NCBI GenBank assembly: GCA_030272155.1
Contig: CP126206.1
Location: 3,523,001-3,587,000 of the forward strand
Direction: 5' to 3'
DNA length: 64,000 bases
Source: Tetradesmus obliquus
Lineage: Eukaryota > Chlorophyta > Chlorophyceae > Sphaeropleales > Scenedesmaceae
This document shows positions 35,101 through 47,575 of this stretch, piece by piece. Each line of letters opens with the position of its first letter. The first letter of the stretch is position 1. The notes below the pieces were generated by a model that saw only the letters and a program-made list of their open reading frames with translations, did not search any database and was not told where the DNA came from. Position numbers and translations under genes: made by a program.

Positions 35101-35470
35101 TGTGGCGGGTCCTGCCGTGGTTCGCTGCTAGCCATGACACCTGCTGCGCCTGCTGCTTGCGTGTGCTGCAGCTGCGTATCACCACCTGGGAAGGTAGCAG
35201 TGTCTTAGCCTCACGCCAAACGCGACAGACCAGCTCCGCTTGCAACACGTCCGCCGTGTCGGGAAGTGCTGCTAGCACCGTGGAGACAATGTGCAACTGC
35301 TGGTGCCATGGCGCAGCTGCAGAGCTGCCACCAAACTGAGAGCCTTCTTCGTGCTTTGAAGGCCCTAGAAAACCCGGCTTCAGCCCGCTGCTGTGCTTGC
35401 TGCCAACCCTCTGGCCGAGACAACCCTTGTGGAAAGGGACGCCCATGGCTGCTGAAAGCGTTACTGTCAC
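32104..35470 (-). CDS. F-box-like / plant-type leucine-rich-repeat protein, 4 exons, 545 aa
   Basis: Exons 35470-34750, 33991-33809, 33433-33342, 32745-32104; phases close at 545 aa. Residues about 58-100 resemble an F-box: LPDTADVLQAELVCRVWREA has the conserved LP, LVCR and W positions. From about residue 205 there are LRRs of the Cys-containing plant type (LTISCCGNLQELP, LEHLALLHCENLSKLP, LVSLRRLDVTSCKNLHELP), at least ten repeats, running to an Ala-rich tail. An F-box plus LRR suggests a substrate receptor of an SCF ubiquitin ligase (inference); without a clean F-box match a plain LRR protein is possible. The start could also be the Met eight codons later. All three internal boundaries carry partial copies. 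Confidence 0.78.
32815..33150 (-). repeat. Three upstream copies of LRR exon 4 start
   Basis: Copies encoding ELPDGLFTTAGPALTALQ begin (in sense) at about 32870, 33004 and 33143, ahead of the complete exon at 32745. One intron tail includes a 14-base A run on the plus strand at 33009-33022. Confidence 0.9.
33585..34240 (-). repeat. Copies of LRR exon 2 end and start
   Basis: The exon 2 end (KSLLRLTSLKSLEIESCE) is copied downstream at 33590-33655. The exon 2 start (CLSSLEHLSLLHC) is copied upstream at 34050-34115 and 34198-34236. The complete exon is 33991-33809. Confidence 0.88.
34485..34870 (-). repeat. 129-bp tandem repeat, three units, over the LRR exon 1 donor
   Basis: Blocks start at 34485, 34614 and 34743 (plus coordinates), each containing donor, about 58 bp of LRR coding sequence and the same intron segment (TTTTCAAACATCATGACAGC). 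In sense the first is the genuine exon 1 end and the other two lie in the intron. The 58-bp exonic part is not a multiple of three. Confidence 0.92.
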
Positions 35471-38400
35471 CTAAAACGAACTCAAGACTTTGAAAGACGA
35501 CTCCCGGAGACCTTGATCAGCTTTGGGCAACGCGGCCGGGCGCTTACAACTGTAAAGCAGGCGATACTTGAGTAAACATCGCCCAAAAAGGGCCTAGGAC
35601 TACATGAAACGTTTGCTTCTGCAAGCACAACTCGCGAACAAGGCAAGCGTCATGAACGCACGCCACGGGAAGAACCCTTCGCAGCCAGTCCCAACATCCC
35701 GGGCACGCGGCATATCCCTTGCCACGTGACTTATGCAACACTTTCTAAGATTTCTGACAGAGTTTGCTGCTTTCGCGCGTTCCGGTCAATGATGTCAACA
35801 TCCAGTCAGTCACAGCTGCTGCTGCAGCCCGCACCACAGTAGTGCGGCACACCTGATGCCCTCACGCGCGCGTGAGAGGTGTAGCATAACAACTACACAC
35901 GGGAAAGTTCTGCATACTTTAGACGTTTGTGCTGTGTACAGATGACTCTGTGATGCTGTAGCAGCAGCATTGCTTCACTACATGGCACAACCAAATGTTG
36001 TTGCAGTTGCAGGGAAAGCAGCAAAGCGGGCCAAGCAAACATGCAGGCACGTGTGCAGACTCAATGCACTTGCTAGACACAGCTTTGTGCCGCAGCTCTA
36101 GCGACGGTTGCTGATCTGGAGTTTCAACTGCTACCGTGACACATGGCGGTTGCGGTTGACAGTTTATGGAAGGCCAGCATGTGGCAGCAGTCGGCAGGCA
36201 CTGCTCAGCAGTCTCAGTGAGACTGGCATTGGATGCTCAGGGGCGTGCATGGCAACCTTCGCTGCAGCAGCTGCTGCCAGCTCAGCTGGCCTGCCTGCCT
36301 GGCCTGGCAGGGTGACGATTCATCAATGACGACTAATCACTCTGTTTGTTGTCAACACTCATCATCGGAAGATCACTTACCCCGCCACTGGCTATGATAG
36401 CATTGTGTCACTGAATCTCTGGAACAGAGACACACATGATTTTTGAGGTACGTACCCACAGTATACTGTGGCAGCCGCTGCAGTTGCTTTGGGACAACCA
36501 GCAGTCACAGTACTGTTTTGGGTTTATTGAACATGTGCTGTATTTGTGAATTTCAAGCAGAATCAGACCTAGATGTGGCAAATGGATATGGTTACACTCG
36601 AACTGTGCATCACCTCAAAGCACCATGCTGTGCTGCACAGGTGCTTGGCACTCATCAACTGCTGCCCCACCCCTGGACCATGATTGTTGAACAAAAAACA
36701 CTGCTGCCACATGGTGCACTGCGCTGGGCTCCCCCTGCCTTTTAAACAGGCGTTTCAAAAAAGTCAAGCGTGACATCGCGTCAGTGGTCAACGCACAGCA
36801 CAGCATCCCGCATTCAGCCATGGCGGTGTCCTGCAGGCAGCGCTTGCCTGCCTGCTGCTGTCAGTGGCACTCGCTTGCTGACAACACCCCTCGAGCTTCG
36901 CGTTGGCTCCTGAATGAAGCTCCTGCAACAGGCAGTGGCCCCTCAACAATGCAAGAACACCCGCAGTGGCATACAGCAAGCGCATCGCAGCGCTGCTAGC
37001 CTAGCTGTGACGCGGTGCTGGCATCTGCTGCAGCGCTGCTAGCCAAGCTGCAACTGGCATCTGCTGCTGACCATGCTGCGACTGGCATCTGCTGCTAGCC
37101 TAGCTGTGACGGCCGGCATCTCAGATGGGCCAGTGCTGCAGATGGCGCACAGCTCGCAGACCAGCAGCACCTCTTTCACGTCTCTGGCAGAGGTTGAGAC
37201 GGCAAATGCGCATTTGAAGAAAAATGCAAGACATCAGCGCCTGTGTCAAGACCATGGCTATGCGTATTGTGATACAGTAGACAATGCCGACCAGAGTCAA
37301 GGGCTCTGGGGCCAGACGAGGAAACAGGTTGTGCATTTGCCATGCCTAACAATGTCATATTACAGGTGTACACAAGGCTGCGTCAGCGTAGCACACACCA
37401 CCACCCATTGTTGCACGCCATCCCAGAGAAACCCAAAGCAACACATGCGTATGTTTGCCCAAAAGCCACCCAGAAAGAACAAAGAGATCTACTATAAATT
37501 TATGTTGGCTGCCGCCACCACAACAGCCGCCGGGTAGCATGCCACACAGCCTACAACACGAGGCAGTGCCCTGCACTGCATGTGGATGTGATGTAGGATG
37601 AAGCATGGAAGCCACCAAGTACGGCTGTCGAAAAGCTATGGTATCATGCGAAGATGATTAGTGATTGATGATTGGCTGTCAACAGCTTGGCATTATCTTA
37701 AGATAATTGGTGATTGAAGATTGGTGATGGAATGGTTGCCGGGCGGCTGCCATGCGCCAGCAGTGTGCAACTGCAGAGCCAGGCAGTGCGAGAAATTAGA
37801 AGCATGCACAATGAAGCAGCTGCTTGCATGCATGCACAAAAACCACGGCACGTGCGTGCGCAAGGACCACAGCACATGCATGCGCAAGACCACAGCACAT
37901 GCATGCGCAAGACCACAGCACATGCCGCATGTGCATGGCATGCGCCAGGACCACAGCACATGCATGCACGCGTGCTGGGTGCATGCTGGATAATAATAGT
38001 CTTCTTGTAAGCCATACCTTGTCATCGGCATCGGCAACCGCGCCCATGCATGCTGGATGTGTGAATGAGTGGCAAGGATGATGCAGATGCTTCAGCACTC
38101 TCGCTTGAGTAGCTGGAGTGCGCTAGCATTGCTGAGCAGGGAAGATGGATAACAAAAACATGCAGGCTGAGTCAAACATGGTCAAACACGGTCTTGAGGG
38201 ATCCCTCTTTGACGCCACACTACCCATGGCCTACTCATCACGCAAGCTTTGACCCACCACTACCATCAGAGAAACAACGCCCTGGTCCCATATCGACCCC
38301 AGTCCCACTGGTGACCTCATCCCGAATCTACCGGAGTCTTGCAGCACACAGCACTGTGCAGTGAGCGTGTTTGTTGAGCAATTCACACCACACTCAAGCT

Positions 38401-38570
38401 CCACGCCTCGCCTCATCTAATGCCTGGCTCCCTTCCCGCATGCTCATGCTTGCTTGCCAGACGACAGATCCCCTTCCACCCTCCCGTCCCTCACGCTCAA
38501 ACAGGGGTGCATTACTTGCTCCCCCCACGTGGAAAGTATGCATGTTCTACACAGTACGCATCCTGCGCAA

Positions 38571-38970
38571 CATCAAGTGCCAAAGGTGTCGTCCCTGATG
38601 CCACTGCTGGGCATCAGCCACGCTGCTGCTGCTGCTGCTGCTGCTGCGGCGGCGGCGGCTGCTTTTTGCTCACACACTCAAATCGCCCCATACAAGGCGG
38701 CCACGACAGACAAGGTGCAGCAGCATCATCACTGGGGTGGGACGTTCTGGATAAGAATGCGCAGCGCTTGTATTGCTGCAACTTGCACCACACCAAGTGC
38801 CGGAAGTGCCATCCCTGTTGCCACTGCTGGGCATCAGCCACGCTGCTGCTGCTGCTGCTGCTGCGGCGGCTGCTGCTTTTTGCTCACACACACTCAAATC
38901 GCCACATACAAGGCGGCCACGACAGACAAGGTGCAGCAGCATCATCACTGGGGTAGGATGTTCTGGGTAA
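38571..38970. repeat. Two copies of a roughly 215-bp unit
   Basis: 38571-38755 and 38791-38970 share CACTGCTGGGCATCAGCCAC, a CTG run, and ATACAAGGCGGCCACGACAG with few differences. No coding assignment. Confidence 0.88.
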
Positions 38971-39234
38971 TGCGCAGCGCTGGTTGTCATGGGATTGCTG
39001 CTGCGCAAGCAGTGCTCTGTCCTGAGCAGCTGCAGATGCCTCCAGCCGCAACTTTGTGTTGTACAGTGCCATCCAGCAGTAGTGCTGGTGTGCAGCACCC
39101 TTTCAAAAAACCTCACACATCTGCATCGCCGCCGAGCAGCACACTACGTGCACACAGCCAGACCCAGCTGCAGCTGGCAGCACCGGCTGCTGTGTAGAGA
39201 CACAGCACACACTTCTGCACACTGCCATAGCAGC

Positions 39235-39545
39235 AGCCGAATGCACTGCACTCTTGTGATGTGCTGCGGCCCACGTCCCGTCCTGCTCCATAGCTGATGT
39301 GAGCACATGTGGCCTGCCTGCATGTGTGGGTATCTCAGCAAGGACAGCACAGCACCTGCTGCACTGGACTCACAGCCTAGCTGTCACGCGCTGCGGCCCA
39401 CCTCCCCGGATGCATTGCACCCTTATGATGTGCAACCTCCCCTGCAGCACTTCACACTTCTGCACACTGCCATTGCAGCAGCCCGATGCATTGCACCCTT
39501 ATGATGTGCTGCGGCCCACGTCCCGTCCTGCTCCATAGCTGCTGG
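39235..39545. repeat. Repeats around GATGTGCTGCGGCCCACGTC
   Basis: The block occurs at 39257 and 39502 with a shorter relative at 39411, together with ATGCATTGCACCCTTATGAT-type flanks. It lies in the 3' flank of the channel gene. Confidence 0.8.
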
Positions 39546-39769
39546 GAACGCATGCGGCCTGCCGCCATGCCACACAGTGTGTACCCGCCCCAATGCTTCC
39601 CTTTCCATTGTCCTTTTAGTCTTTTATTGTGAGCAGTGCCCTGCTGCCTCGCTGTGCTGCTGCAGCAGCCTGCCTGCAGCTGCGGCCGCGCTAGCACTGC
39701 CAGCGCCTTCTACAGACCTTTGACATCCCTGCGTGCTGGCTGGCCGCTGCAGCTGCACATGATACATCA

Positions 39770-40120
39770 TCCATGAACCCTGCGTGAGGCGCCTTGGCCT
39801 TCTTAGGACTTGCACTGCCCTCCTCTTCTTCCTCGCACTTCGGTCCTTGTCTGTCAGCTTGCTGCTGCTGCAATACATTACATGAAGCTGGTGTGGGGCA
39901 CCTTGGCCTTCTTAGGGCTTGCACAGCGGTGCTGGCTGCTGCTGCATCCATCTCCTTTTGGCTGGCTGCTGCTGCATCCATCTCCTTTTGGCTGGCTGCT
40001 GCTGCATCCATCCCCGTTTGGCTGGCTGCTGCTGCAACACATCACATGAACCCTGCGTGGGGCGCCCTGGCCTTCTTAGGGCTTGCACTGCCCTCCTCTT
40101 CTTCTTCCTCCCTGCTTGCA
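39770..40120 (-). repeat. Three versions of the channel terminal exon
   Basis: Coding blocks for SPKKA(R/K)APHAGFM occur at 40111-40042 (acceptor and TGA), about 39930-39880 (TAA) and 39850-39691 (longer, own stop). By the polarity seen elsewhere the last one would be the complete exon and the first two truncated copies, so the terminal exon is ambiguous. Confidence 0.75.
39931..40035. repeat. 30-bp minisatellite, 3.5 copies
   Basis: Units start at 39931, 39961, 39991 and 40021 with GCTGGCTGCTGCTGCATCCA, between two candidate terminal exons of the channel gene. Confidence 0.95.
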
Positions 40121-42990
40121 GCGCGGCGCAACATACAATATGTAAGTATGGACAGTCTAGCATGAAAAATGCACATCTGCGCACCTGCAAGCACTGCTTG
40201 GCCCGGGGAACCCCCGCCCAAGGTCCCCCAGCGCTCGCGGTTTGTGCAGAGCAAAATCAACACAGCCTTCCATGCTGGACATTGCACTGCCTCCGCCAGC
40301 AGACCCCCTGTGGCGCAGCGCTACCATCCGTCCATGGAACTAAACAACAATATAAAAAACGCTGCTTGATGCAAACTTCTTCACCTGTAGGCAAAGGTAG
40401 ACACTCCCAGGAACGCTTTCAGCGTTTTAGCGCCCTCTTGAGGGCCACCTGGCGTGCTCGCCTCAAACCATCCATACTGGACATGGCACTGCCCCCGCCG
40501 GCTGGTCCCCTGTGGTGCCTCGCCGCAACCATTAACCAACAACAACAGAAACGCTACTTGATGCAAACTTCTTCACCTGTAGGCAAAGGTAGACACTCCC
40601 AGGAACGCTTTCAGCGTTTTAGCGCCCTCTTGAGGGCCACCTGGCGTGCTCGCCTCAAATCCATCCATACTGGACATCGCACTGCCCCCACCAGCCGATC
40701 CCCTGTGGCGCCTCGACATAGGAGGAGGCGGCAGGTGGCCGCCTGGGCCGCTGTGGCGCCTTGCTGCGACTACGGACCAACAACAACAACAAACACGCTA
40801 TTATTGTAGCAAACTCTCTCACCTGTAGGCAAAGGTTGACACGCCCAGGAACGCCTTCAGTGTTGTTGCGCCCTCTTGAGGGCCACCAGGCGTGCTCGCC
40901 TCAAACCCATCCATACTGGACATCGCACTGCCCCCACCACCCAACACGCAACTCCAAATGTAACAAGCATTCTTATGCTTACATCTCAACTCTCACCCCA
41001 ACTGCACCACACACACACACACCATGCCTGGACCCACCTGTAGGCAAATGTAGACACTCCCAGGAACGCCTTGAGCGTCTTGGCACCCTCCTGAGGGGCA
41101 CCAGGCGTGCTAGCCTCAAATCCATCCATATTCGACATCGCAACCCCTTACACCAACCGCGCAGCCCACAACCCCAACCAAATCACTCACACCATATGCC
41201 TGGCACCCACCTGTACGCAAAGGTAGACACTCCCAGGAACGGCTTCAGTGTTTTAGCGCCCTCCTGCGTCCCACCTGGCGCCCCCCTTTCCAAATAAAAC
41301 CATCCTTAATGGACAATGCACTGCCTCCGCCACCACACACGCAACCCTAAACCCAACCACACCACAAACACACCATGCCTGCACCCACCTGTAGGCAAAG
41401 GTAGACACTCCCAGGAACGCCTTGAGCGTCTTTGCACCTTCCTGAGGGCCGCCAGGCGTGCTGGCCTCAAACCCATCCATACTGGACATGGCACTGCCCC
41501 CACCGGCAGACCCCCTGTGGCGACTCGCCATAGGAGGAGGAGGCAGGTGGCCGCCGGCACCGGCAGCAGTACCGGTGCCTGAAGGTGGAGGTGGCGCACC
41601 GTCTCCGATGCCGATAAAAGCCAGAGCATGGCGTACGATGTTGCCGGTTGCGGAAGCTGGGTCTTTGCGGGCGTTGTGGATGAGGGTGAGGACAAAGCAC
41701 AGCCCAATTGCGATCAGCAGGATGTACCACAGGCCTGCAAAATTGCATGGTGGGAAGTTGCAGCAGCATCAGACAAGCATGTGTGAGCAGTGCGGCAAGG
41801 CGCTTGGCGTAGTAGCATGTGGCCGGTGGCAGAGGCTGAGTCTGTGCGAGCGTAGTGGATGAGGGTCAGAAGAAAGTAGAGCCCGATAGCGATCAGCAGG
41901 ATGTACCACAGCCTGCAGGAAAAGCGCAGCGTGCAGCAGTGTGAAGGGGAGGCAGTGCGGGGTGAAGGGAAGCGTCTGCTGGCAAGTTTTGAGGGAGGAG
42001 CAGCTGCAGATGAGCAGGGTGCGCCGCAGGCCTGCAGGGCAGCTTGAGCAGGTTGCAGGGCATGGTTGGTTGCGGAGGCGGGGTCGTTGCGGGCGTTGTG
42101 GATGAGGGTGAGGACGAAGCAAAGGCCGATCGCGATCAGCAGGATGTACCACAGGCCTGCAGTGTGAGAGCAGCACGGGTGAGAGCAGCAGAGTGACAGG
42201 GGGCAGCACAGAGAAGAATGAGAGCCTGCTGGCAAAAGCTGCCACAGCGCTTCAGGAAATGAGCGGTTGCAGACGAGCAGAAAGGTGCCACAGGCCTGCA
42301 GAGCAGCCAGGGCAGAATATATCGATGTACTGCTAGATTACCTTGCATCTGCTGTGGCTGGTGCTGTCATCATCGGCACGCCATAATGTCACTATGTGAC
42401 CCGACATAACACACCTGACACCTGGTATAGCAGCGATGGTAGGAGGCGTGGAGGCGCATGAGGTATCCTGATCGCCACACACGTCCCCTTCCTTAACTTA
42501 CGCGGGTGTTAAGTGTGAACACACCACGCGTAGCTCACTCACTCACTGGTATAGCTGGATCATCTTGCCGCTGCCGTGGCCGCCGCCCGTCATGACTACG
42601 TTGATATGTCATTATGTTAAATTGACTGAACAATCAACATAACACACCTGACACCTGGTACAGCTGGATCATCTTGCCGCTAACGTGGCCGCCGCTGTCA
42701 TCATCACCACGTCATTATGTCACTACGTGAACCGACAGAACACACCTGACACCTGGTACAGCTGGATAGCCTTGCCGCTGCCGCTGCCGCTGACGTCATG
42801 ACTACGTCGATATGTCACTATGTTACATTGAAAGGAACAGTCAACATAACACACCTGACACCTGGTACAACTGGATCATCTTGCCGCTGCCGTGGCCGCC
42901 GCCGTCGCTGGAAAAGCACTTGCTGGTGCCCCCTGTCTTCACATACACGTTTTCCAGCATGTCCAGCGCGCCTTGGTACGTCTGCGGTAG

Positions 42991-43033
<43 letters not shown>

Positions 43034-43591
43034 GAGTGTTGCTGCTGCCCCCAGTTTTGGCGTAGATGGTTTGGAGCATGTCCAGCGCGCCTCGGTACGC
43101 CTGCGGCATGCAACCGCAAAAATAAGCGACATCAGCAGCATGATTTGCTGGCAATGTCACCACACAAATGTCGCGCAAACAGAACCCAGTGAAGCATGTG
43201 TGTGCAGCACATGGTATGTATGCATATTAAGCAACGCATATGTGTGCCGCGCACCTGCAGCCTGACGATGGATGCTGAAAAGTCGAACACCGTAGAATCG
43301 TTGAAGTCGGCAGGGAAGGCCAGCGCCAGACTAAACGTCTCGAACGGCTCGCCCACTGCAGCAGCAGCAGCAGCAGCAGGAGGAAGAGTGGCAGCAGCAG
43401 CAGCATACAGGGGGCGGGTTCAATTGAAGTCTGCAGGGACGGCCAGCGCCAGGCTGAACGCTTCAAAGGGCTCGCCCACTGCAGCAGCAGCAGCAGCAGC
43501 AGCGGCGGCAGCAGCAATCAGGGGCCAGGTACTATTAAAGTCTGCAGGGAAGGCCAGCGCCAGGCTGAACGTTTCAAAGGTCTCGCCAACT

Positions 43592-43632
<41 letters not shown>

Positions 43633-46600
43633 CGGCAGCCGGCTGCAGACCCAGTCACAAGTGTATGCATACTGTGAGCAGCAGGGACCTGTGCGATAGA
43701 CAAAGGGCAGCAGGCTGCTGCCAAGATGCACGCCGGCTCTGCATTGCTGCAGGCCATCCATCCAGCAGACAATGATAACACCATGTTCGGTGGCCAGCTA
43801 TCAAACTGCCAACTAACATCTGGTTGTAACACAGGTGCCAAGAAAGGCCTCTCACCGGTGAACAGGTCGCAGTCTGGGTTGGTTCCCACTGTGTACTCCA
43901 GCACTGGCGCGTCCAGCACCAAGGCATCATAAGTGCCGGCACGAAGGTCAGCAACCATGGCTTCTTTGTCTGCCTCACCCTCCCTGCATTGCCAGAAATG
44001 TTCAGGGACCAGGGTCAGGGTTGGGTGTTATGAGGGACGCCGCAGGTGAGCGAGTGCACTAGAGCATCGTATTCGCCGGCACGCAGGTCAGCGACCATGG
44101 CTTCCTTATCTGCTTCACCTTCCCTGCAGCATTATCACAGCATCGACAACATAACAGCAAGACTGTTGGGGAAGTACTACTTTCATACACATGATGTGAG
44201 CCATGGCACTAGCGCATCATACGTGCCGGCACGCAGATCAGCAACCATGGCCTCCTTATCTGCCTCACCCTCCCTGCAGCATTCAGCACACAGGTGAAGG
44301 CATCCGATGTTGGTCGGTCGCAGTTCTAAACAATAACATCAGCACTAGGGCGTCATACGTGCCGGCACGCAGATCTGCGACCTTGGCCTTATTGTTTGCC
44401 TCACCCTCCCTGCGGCATGAAAGGGGTTTTAGGGTCAAGGGTTAGGGTTGAAGACTGAGTGTTAGGCGGGATGCCGCAGGTGAGCATACATTCTTTGTTT
44501 TCAACTCACCAGCTGTGCCCAGTCGCCTCAATGTTGTGATGATCCTGCAGCGCTGCCGCGCGGCAAGCCAGCACCAGTTGCAAATGGGAATCATACCACC
44601 ACCAGTTACACATGCGAGTAACAGCAGCACCACCGCGTACTGCTAAACCATAAGCCCACTCACCAGCTGTGCCCAGTCGCCTCAATGTTGTGATGATCCT
44701 TCAGCGCTGTCATGTAGCGACCCACCACCAGCTACACATGCAACAGCAGCATCACTTGCCACTAAACCATCACAACCCTGCTCACCAGCTGTGCCCAGTC
44801 GCCTCTATGTTGTGATGATCCTTGAGCGCTGTCATGTAGCGGCTCCACGTCAATACAGGCCGGCCGACAAGGTCCTTCTTGCCATGCACCGGGTGCACCA
44901 GCTTCTCAGCGGTGATCCTGTGTACAGAAAGGTTGCATGTTTGTGTGAGTTTGCATTGTTTGCATGTAAGCGTTCAGTTGACGTGGCCGCCCTGTGTAAA
45001 ATGCAGGAAAAGCAATTTGCAAAGGCACTTTGCAACACCGTATGATACGGGTCGGCCCACAAGGTCCTTTTTGCCGTGCACCGGGTGCACCAGCTTCTCA
45101 GCGGTGATCCTGCAGCATAACAGCAGCACAGCAGGGTTAGAGGGCAGTGTGGGCTTGTGCAAATGACTCAGCATGTGTGCCAGGCACCATGGCTGCACAA
45201 CTTCAGATCATCATCATCTTCTTCTTCTTCTTCTTCTTCTTCTTCTTCTTCTGCACAACTTCAGATCATCTTAAACATCAGATCATCTTGAACCTCGCAT
45301 CAACAGTGTTCTGATCTGCTTCTCCTGCTACGTGCTCTTCACTAACCTGCTTGCACTTGTCGCAGTGTACATCGAGACCATCACGAGCACCAAAAAGCCG
45401 TAGCCGAGCATCAGGATGCGAGAAGCATCCGCGGAAGGGTCTCCCACGTGACTCAGCACGTGCACCAGACGAGACAGAGAGTACCAGGACCATGCCTGCC
45501 AGCCTGCAGCACAACAGCGCAGAAGCAGCAGGGTTTGACAGGTTTGATATGGATAGTAAGATGACTCAGTGCGTGCACCCGGCGAGATTAACTGTACCAG
45601 GACCACGCCTGCCAGCCTGCACAATTTTGTGTTACAAAAAAGCACAGAAGCAGCAGGGTGTGGATGCAAAGTGTTGGTCAGGTGACTCAGCACGTGCACC
45701 AGGCGCGACAGAGAGTACCAGGACCACGCCTGCCAGCCTGCACACATTTGTTGTACACAAAAGCGCAGAAGCAGCAGGGTGAACATTTTAGTCCAGTGAC
45801 TCAGCGTGCACCAGGGGCGACAAACTGTGCCAGGACCATGCCTGCCAGCCTGCACACATTTGTTGTGCACACAAGCGCAGAAGCAGCAGGGTGAAGACTT
45901 TAGTCCAGTGACTCAGCACGTGCACCATCCGAGACAGAGAGTACCAGGACCACGCCTGCCAGCCTGCAGAACAATTGTTGTGCAAGAAGAACGCAGAAGC
46001 AGCAAGGTGAGGATTTCAGTCCGGTGACTCAGCACGTGCACCAGGCGCGACAGAGAGTGCCAGGACCATGCCCGCCAGCCTGGACAAGATGGTGTTTCAC
46101 AAAAGCGCAGAAGCAGCAGGGTTTGAGTGCAAAGGTTTTGGTCAGGTGACTCAGCACACGCGCCAGGCGAGACAGACTGTACCAGGACCACGCCTGAAAG
46201 TCTGCACACATTTGGTATACACAAAAGCGCAGAAGCAGCAGGGTTTGAGTGCAAAGATTTTGGTCAGGTGACTCAGCACGTGCACCAGGCGAGACTGAGA
46301 GTACCAGGACCATGCCTTCCAGCCTGCACACATTTGTTGTGCAACAAAACGCAGAAGCAGCCGGGTGAGGATTTCAGTCCGGTGCAACATTACGTGCACC
46401 AGGCGAGACAGAGAGTACCAGGACCTTGCCTGCCAGCCTGCACATATTTGTTGTACTCAAAAGCGCAGAAGCAGCAGGGTTTGAGCGCAGGGGTTTTGTC
46501 AGGTGGCTGAGCACGTGCACCAGGCGAGACAGACTGTACCAGGACCATGCCTTCCAGCCTGCACACATTTGTTGTACTCAAAAGCGCAGAAGCAGCAGGG

Positions 46601-47525
46601 TTTATGCGCAGGGGTTTTGTCAGGTGGCTGAGCACGTGCACCAGGCGAGATAGAGAGTACCAGGATCACGCCTGAAAGCCTGCACACATTTGTTGTACAC
46701 AAAAGCGCAGAAAAAGCAGGGTTTGAGTGCACAGGTTATGGTCAGGTGACTCAGCATGTGCACCAGGCGAAACAGGCTGTACCAGGACCACGCCTGCCAG
46801 CCTGCACGCATTTGTTGTACACAAAAGCGCAGGAAAAGCAGGGTTTGAGTGCAAAGGTTTTGGTCAGGTGACTCAGCACGTGCACCAGGCACAAAAAACT
46901 GTACCAGGCCCACGCCTGCCACCCTGCAGCACGACAGATCAGAAGCAGCATAGCAGCAGGGGTCAAGATCAGGGTCATTCAGGTGGCTCAGCTTACGAAC
47001 CAGGCGCAAACAGACTGTACCAGGACTACCCTTCCCAGCCTGCTGAAAGCAGCAAGCAGAACACGCAACACGAATATCAATGAGCTGAGCAAATGACTCA
47101 TAATGTACGCCAGGCAAATCAGACTGTACCAAGACCATGCCAGCGTGCAGGGTCGCGACAACAACAATTAACAGGCTGTTCAAATTCCTGCGCACCTTTC
47201 TTGACCTGCCCCTGCCTGCTGGGCGTCGCCCACTCAATAAGTGCCACGAGGAAGCCCACAGCCACGGCAGTGCCGCCACAGTAGACGCAAATGCAAAAAT
47301 GTTTTGCAGCACGCTGCAGCCACAACAGCTGCTGCCACTGCATGAATTGGAGCGGCTGCGTGCTCCAAACGCCACATGATTATCATGCAAACACAACCAT
47401 TCACGCACCTTTCATTACCTCGCCCTGCCTGCTGGGCGTCGCCCACTCGATGAGTGCCACCAGGAAACCCACAGCCACGGCAGTGCCGCCAAGCGCAAGC
47501 CACACCGTCCAGTGGAACACCTGCT

Positions 47526-47575
<50 letters not shown>

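Larger units (their letters stand above)
35471..39690. other. Long region without a convincing gene
   Basis: The proximal part is the F-box/LRR promoter side; the distal part is the 3' flank of the channel gene. ORFs present (for example 37073-37537 +, 154 codons) show no recognisable domain. A 23-bp tandem repeat (GCACATGCATGCGCAAGACC type) lies at 37858-37960. Confidence 0.5.

Noticed and set aside
45504..47133. Dscam-like array of mutually exclusive exons
   Set aside because: The copies have acceptors but lack donors and the M3-coding part, so they cannot replace the complete exon.
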